64,000 nucleotides of DNA from Sequoia sempervirens (Eukaryota > Streptophyta > Pinopsida > Cupressales > Cupressaceae), in NCBI GenBank assembly GCA_007258455.2, contig VDFB02270651.1:703105360-703169359 (forward strand). Reading direction: 5' to 3'. The position numbers were made by a program, and so were the translations under genes. A model generated the notes under the pieces. That model worked only from the letters and a program-made list of their open reading frames with translations, was not told the origin of the DNA and ran no database searches. Shown piece by piece: positions 36,501-44,465 of the stretch. The first letter of the stretch is position 1. Each line of letters starts with the position of its first letter.

Positions 36501-37494
36501 TCTAGTGGTGGATAAGGACAGAGAAGATATGCAAATAATTGATTACCAACTGGGCACTATCAATTTGGGGAGACCTACAAGGAACCAATAGATGAATCTT
36601 ATTGATATTGTAGCATCCTCCACCAAATCCATAATGATCATAGATAAGCAAAGGAAGGATGAACTTAAAGCTCAATTGGATAAGTTGGACAAATTCTTGA
36701 AGGATGTCTCCACTCCAATTTCTCAACAAGTTGTTGCTCCAAAAACCCCAATACTACTAAGCAAGAAATAAGTTGATGACTTAGTACAAATGAGGAGTAA
36801 GGTGGGGATGCTTGATAGGTGGATTGATGGGCTCAATCAAGAGGTTGGTGAAGTGCTAGCTGATGGTTTCAAAGTTCATGAAGGAGCACTTGAGTTGGCA
36901 AAGGAAATGAATCAACATGTTGAAGTCCTGGAGAAATAAGATGAAGAATATAAAGAACATGTTAAGAAACTAAAGGACATAAGCAAGGTGCCCAATCCAA
37001 CTCTCCTAGAACAATAAATCCTTGAGGAAGATAATGCATATTTTATTGAGAATACATTCAGCATAATCCGGTTCAGATCCAAATTCATCTATGAGCATAA
37101 GAGTGAAGTTCAAGAAGATAGTAAAGACTTGAATGAACAAATTGATGAATTGGAGGTAGTGGTTGCTATTTTTCTCAATGTGGACATCCTGATCAAATAA
37201 GGTCTTCCTTTGGATAAGTTGAAGGAGAAGTGGAGCAACAGATTTGACGAAGTAATGCAAAAAGAACATGATGGAGAAGACTTGTTATTGCATAAACTCA
37301 TGGATATAAAAGATGAGGTGAAAGCTATTAGGAGGGAATTAATCAAATTGAAAGATATGCAATAATTCACCTCAACAGAGTTGAAGAGGATTAAATTTGA
37401 GGATAATTGGGTAGATGGACTTGATCTAGACATTCTTCAACAAGTATTCTCTAGTTATGATGGCTATCTCCTTGACCAAGCAACACATGAATGA
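33590..37494 (+). pseudogene. Cargo ORF of element B1 (globular, basic stretch, coiled coil)
   Basis: One long protein of about 1,300 aa, function unknown. The N-terminal part (33600-34110) includes GNIIIDLTPQMIRFLF. After one frameshift near 34112 the frame runs to TGA at 37492-37494 without another indel. It includes LSRVFGK, MFPFIQTILDGRQ and, in 34507-35511, YVIINRLTGDAGYRLSRDAM. Then come a basic nuclear-localisation-like stretch (KKRKAT...YKRTKRR, about 35240-35295), a Lys/Glu/Ala-rich coiled coil (about 35640-36225) and a second charged region. B2 encodes the homologue. Fourteen stops interrupt it after 34113, all TAA or TAG. It has no zinc knuckle, protease or RT motif that I can see, so gag-like is only a guess. 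Confidence 0.75.
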
Positions 37495-38553
37495 GTTGGC
37501 TGCAGAACGTTCTCTTTTTGATGGGAAAATTCCTCTCCTCTCCTATTTTGTAGGGTTTTAACATGAGTTTAACTTAATATCTCATCCATCAATTTGACCT
37601 TCCTCCCTGGGCATCAGATTTGGACAATAGGGCAATCAATTATTAAATTGAAGATTAGCTAGTATAGTTCCTTCATACAGTTCCAACTCCTTGATTAGTG
37701 GATCTGAGTTTCTGATTGAGAGAATTTTATGCATGGCATGCCTATATGTAACTTGGGCTCCATTTTGTAAAGGTCAGTTGATTGAAGAAGGATTAGCCAC
37801 ATGATATGATAGAAGATAGGAATCATAGTCTTAGGATTTCATAAGTCTTAGTAAGATACTTTGAAAGTTCTATTGAACTTGGATACTTTTTACAGCTTTA
37901 TACAGTTTACATGTTATTGTTAAGTTTGGACCTTTATGGTAATGTTAATGAAGCATAATCAATCTATATGCCAGTGAGTTTCTATGCCTAAATGTTTTCT
38001 ATTTGATGCAAATCAATAGAGGAAACCATATTTAAGATTATTTCCTTGAATTATTCATGAATGAAATTACTTTTATGTCTATTTGATCTGATTTTAGCAA
38101 TGAGTGAATGATCTGTTTTAATCTTGAAGTGAAGTTTTGGTGAATGGTTATGACTATTGAATTAGCACTGTGAATGTATGCAATGGTGTAGGTTATGCTA
38201 TGGATTGAATCATGTTATGGTTTTGATTAGTTGAAGAAACACTCGTTGTTAAGGTACATGTCTGGATGTGAAGAATTTTTATTCATATTCAGTTGTTCTA
38301 AAGTCCTAATCTATCTTTTTCTATTTATTTATACCCCCCAATGTAGGTTAATTGATACAATGCAATTTGTGTTCCTTTATACCAACAAGACACCTTGAAT
38401 ATTACAGCTACATTGGCCATTGAGTAACATCAACACAGATGAGAACCAACTACCAGGACCTTGGGAGTTAGATTACTTCATGTTATCTTTCTCTTTCAGG
38501 AGAAATAGGATATAAATATTTTGTTCAATGTTGTGCTATTTTGACCATCAATA
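37495..38553 (+). other. 3' region of element B1
   Basis: About 1 kb, non-coding. It aligns with the complement of 50384-51000 plus 10219-10535. Shared blocks include TTTTGTAAAGGTCAG/TAG, TAATGGTAAT/TTATGGTAATG, AAATCAATAGA, TTGATG and ACCTTGAATATTACAG. The conserved end is TTTTGACCATCAA. Confidence 0.75.
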
Positions 38554-38920
38554 GGTCCAAAGTGCAAAAGGGAAGCAAAATTTGACGGGCTATTAATAAA
38601 AAATGGTGATGCTTATGAACTCTCTGTCTAAGCCTACAAGATTGCATTGGGCCCCTCTATAATAATCTCTCTTGGTTTTTGTTATCTCAGAGTCATTTTC
38701 CTATGGTGTCCAGTTTTCACTTGATGGAAAAAGTGTCAAATGGAAGTAGTGTAAAGTTACAAAGTGGTGCAACTTTTGTTTTACAATTCGTATGACCAAA
38801 CAAAATGCTCCAACACATCCCAATAGGTAGGTTTACGCTAGGCATGGTCCTCTTTCGCACCCAAACATGCAGAATTGCTCTGAGTTACGTTCAATCGGCT
38901 TGATCCCTTATGATGGCATG
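38554..38920 (+). repeat. 358-bp tandem satellite, right part
   Basis: Resumes at GGTCCAAAGTGCAAAAGGG, passes through TTGGGCCCCTCTATAATAAT and the marker GGTCCTCTTT at 38846, and ends after GGCTTGATCCCTTATG at about 38911. With the left part there are about nine units. Confidence 0.92.
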
Positions 38921-40220
38921 CAAAACAATCGAAAAGAGAAACATACACATGACAGTTTAGAAGTCTGAGTATTCCACACAAAAAGCATATGATCATTGGT
39001 GCAAAGCACCTTGTTCCTCCATTTGATGGAGAATGTCTAGTTTAGTGGTTTTAGTCATTATAATGTCAAATAAGGCCATGATAGGCCATTTTGTAATCTT
39101 ACTTTTAGTTTTGAGTTAGTGTGGGGTCATTTGAGTCAGTTATGTAAGTACGATAGGGAGTACGAATAAGAAAATAGCATTGGTAAAGCCATTGGAAGAG
39201 ATTACTAATGCTGCCCCTATTCAAAATTTAGAATTTAGGCCTTAAAAGCAAGGCTAGACGAGGTGAAAAGAAGAAATTTCTTGAGAATAAGTTAGAATAG
39301 GTTGGAAATAGGGTGAGGTTGTGGAGTTTGATGTGTTCAAATGGTCTGCAAGGAAAAGGGAGGTCAAAAATATGTTATAGCATGATGCCCTACTTGGGAA
39401 AAGAAGGGTTTTGAATGAAAAAGAGAGGTTTGAGGGAGTAAAAGTGGGTAAAGTCAAGGGGCAACATAATTTGGTGGTCAATTAAGTTTGTGTAGGTAGA
39501 ATGAAGAGTGTTGGAAGATGTTTTGAGGTTGTATGACATATGGGTATGGGTTTTTCAATAAACCCTAGTGAAATTTGAGAAAAGTGAGGGTTTAGAGGAT
39601 AGGGGGGTTAGAGGGCCAATCACGCCCTAAATTTTTTGGATTTCATGGATTTGCAGACTGGTTAATGTTGCCCAATGGTGTTTTGCAATTGGAAGAGTGA
39701 TTGAGAGGGTGTTGCTTTGTTAAATAGACCTATTCGGGGTTTAGGACAATGTTGAGTTCATTTCTTATTTGTATTATAAATTATAACTTGCTTTCTCCCT
39801 AGTCCATTTCATATACAATAAATAATATTTCAAAAAGTTGACATATAAATCTTTCAATGTCTTTATATGGTGATGCATCAAGAACATAACAATTCATTTT
39901 GCACTATCTGGATTATGCTGTGAAAATGTTTAAAGACTATTGAAGATAAATGTTTGTATGATAATGTGTCAAGAAGTTAACTACTTCATCTACTTTGAAT
40001 ATTATGTTTTGCAAGTGTTGTGAAGATTATGTATCATTTGCTTAATTGAGTTGTTCTAATCAAAGGATTAAATATATTGGAATCTTTTTATGAATCATTT
40101 CATGGAATACTAATTGAAAATGTGTTTTTTGCTTTAGATAAAGTTGTTTAGCATCATTCAATTAATATTCAAGAAAAAACATGAAGGACAACAATGATCA
40201 ATGCTAGGGCTAACCAATTA
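38921..40220. other. Unassigned sequence right of the satellite
   Basis: No gene recognised. A segment at 38995-39110 (TGCAAAGCACCTTGTTCCTC) weakly matches 41945-42060, both containing AATAAGGC and a GCCATTTTG block. This suggests a short dispersed repeat present at least twice in insertion C. Confidence 0.35.
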
Positions 40221-40224
40221 ATAA

Positions 40225-40460
40225 TTATACACGTGAATAAGTCAAGCATGTACATGTGAATAACGGAAGCACAAGTACTAAAAAACACATAAGCTTGGAA
40301 GTATACACACGAATACATAGTATACACAAATTAATACAAAGTATATGCACAAATACAAGGTATACGCATGAAAACATGTAAGTCGTAAAGTATACATTGG
40401 GACAGATGTAAGTCACAAAGTATACATGTAAGTAGTAAAGTATACACTTGAATACATGTA
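40225..40460. repeat. Minisatellite, about 30-40 bp units
   Basis: AAGTATACAC and ATACATGTAAGTC blocks alternate about six times (GTATACACACGAATACA, AAGTATATGCACAAATACA, AAGTATACATGTAAGTAG, AAGTATACACTTGAATACA). A second repetitive patch follows at 40550-40685 around CATATAGGCATAC and CACGTAGGCATAC. Confidence 0.75.
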
Positions 40461-40699
40461 ACTCATATCTATTGAACCATCAATTTATAATGCAAATATG
40501 GACACCATCGATAAAAAATATTTGTATTAACCAAATAGCCATGTAGGCATACATCAATATATGTCGATATAAGTATGAAATATAGGTACAAAATAACCAT
40601 ATAGGCTTATGAGAATGCCATATAGGCATACAATGTCAAATATATCCAATACAAAATATGTATAAAACTTCCACGTAGGCATACAACAAAGGGCTCTAG

Positions 40700-41400
40700 A
40701 ATCAAAAGTCATTGCTCTCCATGCTCATGAAATAAACTCTTTCCCTTTGCTTGTCGATCGGATGGCAAAACATCTATCACTCATTTCTGTTGTGCTCGAG
40801 GAGTGCTCCTATTACTCCTAGTGTTTAGTTCTTGGTGAAGTTTTATCTATTACAATAAGGAGTAAAGACATTAATATATAGAAATTACATTATAAAAAAT
40901 GATATATTTAACAAAATAATCACTTACCGCCATCTGATGATCACTCTCCATGAGGGAAATATTTTTATGCCCAGGCTAAGGTGTGCTGAAGCCTTGTATA
41001 GACCATCCAATTAGAAATTAAACATGAATCAATAATGGTTTTCTTTTTCACTAACTAACATCTATAACAATGAATGTAAATTGAAATTTAGTAATTTCCC
41101 TAATACCTCCCCTATTAGAGCCATCAAGGATTGTATAGCAGATGAAACACCAATCTCCATTTCCCTCGTCACATTTGGAGGTGTTTCGGCATACAACATC
41201 TGAAAATAAAACAAAAAAATATTCAATCTCAAAAAATACAATAGAAATCCACATCATGACTTATAATGTATGAGATAATGAACAAAATTTTGAGTACTTA
41301 TTGAACTATATATTTCTGACTATCATGGTTACTATTTTCCCTATCCATATCTTGTTCAAAAGGATGTGTTTCTAGGCTTTTACCCATAGTAGCAAGCCGG
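40700..41400 (-). pseudogene. Possible downstream exons of the second gene-like ORF of insertion C
   Basis: On -, the stretch 41204-41110 reads MLYAETPPNVTREM then EIGVSSAIQSLMALIGE, bounded by acceptor-like AG and donor-like GTATTAGG. A short exon-like piece at about 40930-40960 ends in a GTAAGTG donor. These could be later exons of the minus-strand gene whose main exon is at 43024-44033. I recognise no domain and the link between them is inferred only from strand, order and splice-like borders. Confidence 0.3.
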
Positions 41401-41404
41401 TGAA

Positions 41405-42490
41405 CCATTTGATTAAATGCTTTTGTAGACATGTATGATAACTATGGTGGCATAAAGAAGGCAATGAACTATTTGAAAAAATTCCTCAAAGAAATGGGGT
41501 CTCGTGGTGATGCAATTCCATTACAAACAAATGCACGTCATGACATTCCATCACCATAAGACTGCATTAGGAATTTTTTTAGACAGTTCATTGCATTCTC
41601 TATGGTATTATTGCTTACTATTATGATTTGATAGATATTTTCCAAGAATCCATAGTTTGTTGGAAAGCACCTATTTTAGGCTTTTAGCCATAGCAACAAG
41701 GAAGTGAGTAGTTTGATAAAATGATTTGGTACACATGTATGGAAAATGTGGTATCATAGAAAAGGTGGTGAGCTATTTGAAGAAATGCCTCAAAGAAATG
41801 TGGTCTCATGGTGATGGAATGGCATTCCATCACCATGAGACCGCATTTCTTCAAAGAATTTTTTTGAACTACTAACTTCCTTGTCTATGCTATTGCTTAC
41901 TCTTATGCTTTGATAGATTTTTTCCAAGCATCCATAGTTTGTCGTGTAGGTGCACCTTTGCAAGAACATGCCTCCATGGAGGAAAATTTAGGAGTTCGAA
42001 TTGGTTAAGGTGTTTTGATGATGCAATAAGGCTTAAATAGCCATTTTGGAGGTTGTAATAGTCTTAGTTAATTTAGGCATAAAGTGCAAAATTGCAAAAT
42101 ATTGAAAAAGTTGTCAATTTCAAATGTTGTAAAAATGCAAAAAAGGTGTAAAGGAATGGAATGCCAAGGGGAAAAGTAGTTGTAGAGGTTATTGAGTCAT
42201 TGTAGGAATTTGGAAAGGTAGGGAAATGTTTAAAAATGATATGATCCATCAATGTAAGTTGTTGTTGGAAAGGTTGAGTCTTTGAGGGATTTTTTCAAAA
42301 AACTCATTGACTTGTCTATACTATTGCTTACTATTATTCTTTCATATATTACTTCCAAGAATACATAGCATAGAAAAGGCAATGAACTATTTGAAAAGAT
42401 GCCGAGCAGTAAAAAGTGGTCTCATGGAATGCCATGACAAGCAAATGCAATTGGAAGTTGCTCCTAGAATTATTGCTTATGCTATGTGAA
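41405..42490 (+). pseudogene. Pentatricopeptide-repeat (PPR) gene fragments, three copies
   Basis: Three related pieces on + keep plant PPR signatures. At about 41412-41510: AFVDMYDNYGGIKKAM. At about 41730-41800: MYGKCGIIEK in one frame and GELFEEMPQRNVVSW in another. At about 42365-42420: GNELFEKMPSS. These match the DMYxKCGxxEKAxELFxxMPxRNVVSW core of PPR proteins, which bind organelle RNA. Each piece is followed by TTGCTTACTATTATG and a TTCCAAGAATCCATAG-like block, so a unit of roughly 280 bp was duplicated. Frameshifts and stops show all copies are dead. Confidence 0.75.
41788..41856. repeat. Long hairpin within PPR fragment 2
   Basis: TCTCATGGTGATGGAATG (41804-41821) is followed after one base by its exact complement CATTCCATCACCATGAGA. 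With a few mismatches the pairing extends outward (AAAGAAATGTGG against CCGCATTTCTTC), to arms of about 33 bp. The palindrome lies in the NVVSW coding part. Confidence 0.85.
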
Positions 42491-43023
42491 GTAATTGCAT
42501 CACTGCTTATGTTGAGTTTCTAAACAACTATATTGTAGTTAAAATTTTGTCATCTATCAACATCTAGTTATTAGTTATGGAATGTGAAGTAATGTTTTGA
42601 GTTTGAATGATGTGAAATGCAACATAATCAATGATATGAATATAAACTACACAAATCTATTAAGTACAATTCATTAGTTAAACTCTTTATTCTATTACTT
42701 GCGTGTAGGTTTGAGTAAATCCATTGGCACTGGGAGGTGTTCCCTCGAAACCTCCAATATTAGCATGTTCAACATCCAAAATCACATATTAAAATACCAT
42801 TCGTAAAACAATGTTATTAACATGTAATAAATTTATAATTGTTAACTAGTTACATACCCCACTAATAGGTGTATTGCAGAAATAAGTAGGTGTAGGGCCG
42901 GTGTATCCAGTCTCAGCACTGTGACCTTGTAATTTTTTTAAAATCATAAAACTAAATTAGTTAATCTTGCATTTCAAAATCAAAATTTAATAAATTAAAT
43001 TCAATGAACATGTTAAATTTTAC
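42491..43023 (-). other. Intron-like and short exon-like sequence of the minus-strand gene
   Basis: On -, a stretch of 68 bp (42925-42858) lies between ACAAG and GTATGTAAC splice-like borders. A further piece (about 42770-42712) starts after a TTGGAG border with TTTCGAGGGAACACCTCCC. Both could be small exons of the gene-like ORF upstream. The reading phase is not certain. Confidence 0.35.
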
Positions 43024-44033
43024 CTGAGTATCAATGCCATACGCCTCATTCAAAATGTTAATTTCCCTCTCCATCTCCATAGTTGTAGACGGACCCTGCG
43101 TAGCAGCCTCCTAAGTGTTGGTGGGGTCATATGAACGAGTCGCCATGCGATATTGACACACATGGGTTTGAAGGCCACCACTCGAAGACTCCCCTGGATG
43201 GCATTGTAGAATAGGGCTAGTATGCTAGATGACACTCTGGGTCAAAGTGTTGATCTCCTACAATGTCTCTACATCAGCACTCTCCTTCATGATGGAAGGA
43301 ATAGAAACATGCTCATGAGGTGGCCTAGCGAGAGCTCATCTCCCTTTCCGCGTAGGATTCGATTATGCACTGGGTCTATCTTGAGCTGACCCCCCACCTT
43401 TCCCCTAGAACTCCCTCATATCAAAATAATTTGGGATTTGGTTTAATATGAGCTCATTGTATAGTTTCGTAAGGAAATACTATGGGACTTCACAATTGTT
43501 GCACAGTGGGTAATCAAAAACCATGTACCACCTATCATAAAAATAGTTCCTGGTTTGTTGGTGGTGGCACCAATGAATAGGAAACCTCTTCGCATTGAGG
43601 GTAAGATTTTGATTTGTGTGTGGGTCAGTGAATAATAAGCACAAATCACCTTTTGTAATTTTTATATCCTTTACATCTTTATATGATAGTTTATCCATGT
43701 AATAAGCCCTAGCCACTTGCCTCCTATCTTTCCATCCAGTTATTTGTTTGCTAATTGAATCTACATTTTTTAACATATCTTTCAATGAAATTGCTAGGGT
43801 CATTCTTTCCATAGTTGAACCATTTGGATCACTCATCCTACTAATTAAATCCTCAATTTGTGTTTTGTTGTTCTCAATTTCACTCATTAAATTTTGTTGA
43901 GTGCCAAGAGGGTGTTGAGTGATTGGTGGAGGAGGTTGTTGTTGTGGTTTATTTTGTTGTTGAGGATTTGGTTGCTCTTCTTTTTGAGGATTTTGAGGGT
44001 TTTCAGGTTGATTTTCATCTCCTACAAATTCAA
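43024..44033 (-). pseudogene. Second gene-like ORF of insertion C, unknown function
   Basis: The main open part (43887-43480) reads EIENNKTQIEDLISRM, GWKDRRQVARAYYMDKLSY and RWYMVFDYPLCNNCEVP. Upstream in the same frame it begins with a Pro/Gln/Asn-rich stretch (PQQQNKPQQQPPPP) preceded by an acceptor-like TTTGTAG at 44034. It continues, with seven stops, to a donor-like CTCAG|GTAAAA at 43024. It converges on the transposase-like gene at 24-27 kb and lies near the right tip of insertion C, so it may be the second gene of that transposon. I recognise no family. Confidence 0.5.
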
Positions 44034-44286
44034 AAAAATAAATATCAAATACAACCTAAAACTAACAAATTCAAAACAAAAAGAAAACAATCCTTACCTC
44101 TCACACCTCCTCGTCATTGTGGCACCGTCCTTGTGATAAAATAGAAACCGTTGATGAAGATTTTTGAAAAATACCTCCTCCCATAATGCGAGCAGAAAAA
44201 ATGGGGGTTTTGGTCGTGGGCACAACAAAAAACATAGTCAAAATGCAAGAATGAATGCATTTCACTTGCTTTTTGCTTTTAACATG

Positions 44287-44398
44287 TCATAACAAGAGCA
44301 CATTATAACACACTCACATTATGGGCTCGTTGTGGCCGAGCCTCAGGCTCAACACACCAAGCCATAACGTGAGCGTGTTATAACGAGCTCGCGTTATG
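44287..44398. repeat. GCGAGC-motif cluster 3
   Basis: CATAACAAGAGCACATTATAAC at 44287-44308 (first 20 bases shown by position), then CATTATGGGCTCGTTGTGG, and CATAACGTGAGCGTGTTATA followed by ACGAGCTCGCGTTATG (44363-44398). A lone CATAATGCGAGC lies at 44173. This is the same motif as clusters 1 and 2, here 60 bp from the right tip of insertion C. A GGCCGAGCCTCAGGCTC palindrome sits between the two blocks. Confidence 0.75.
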
Positions 44399-44465
44399 AA
44401 TTTTCAAAACTTTTTTTTAAAGTTGGCCACAAATTAGCTACCCATCTCCATGCACCCACCTAATG

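Larger units (their letters stand above)
31606..38558 (+). mobile_element. Element B1: 6.9-kb element without LTRs, TSD GGTCC
   Basis: The element proper is 31611-38553, flanked by GGTCC at 31606-31610 and 38554-38558. The interrupted satellite unit reads seamlessly from GATCCCTTGAGGGTCC to GGTCCAAAGTGCAAAAGGG, which fixes both ends. The 5' end starts CGTTATGCCTTGCATAACC and the 3' end is TTTTGACCATCAATA. I find no terminal direct or inverted repeat, poly-A tail, RT, or Helitron-type CTRR end. Layout: 5' leader with hairpins and degenerate repeats (31611-33580), one long broken ORF (to 37494), and a 1-kb 3' region. B2 on the other strand has the same ends and size. The class is unresolved; a non-autonomous retroelement is my best guess. 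Confidence 0.85.
11950..44459. mobile_element. Insertion C: candidate giant DNA transposon nested in element A
   Basis: It interrupts the cargo ORF of element A and is flanked by CTAATG at 11944-11949 and 44460-44465. The tips are weakly inverted: left GGGTAAGTGCACCAATATGG, right (complement) GGTGGGTGCATGGAGATGGG. Both are followed 30-40 bp inward by GTGGCCA(A)CTTT plus an A/T run. Contents: telomere-like array, GA-rich tracts, transposase-like pseudogene, CDKB and PPR fragments, a 358-bp satellite, a second gene-like ORF, and element B1 (6.9 kb). Without B1 it is about 25.6 kb. I do not know a named family with this set. It might instead be more than one insertion sharing this site. Confidence 0.55.

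Noticed and set aside
34113..37494. A genetic code in which TAA/TAG mean Gln
   Set aside because: The only intact nuclear gene ends in TAA, the kinase exon ends in TGA in the standard way, and other pseudogenes here contain TGA stops too. Deamination of Gln codons explains the pattern.
31611..38553. Element B1 as a Helitron or LINE
   Set aside because: No TC start, no CTRR end with a 3' hairpin, no helicase, no RT and no poly-A tail; a 5-bp TSD is present, which Helitrons lack.
42307..42489. An independent 60-residue gene
   Set aside because: It is a frame through the third PPR fragment and its repeated 3' flank.
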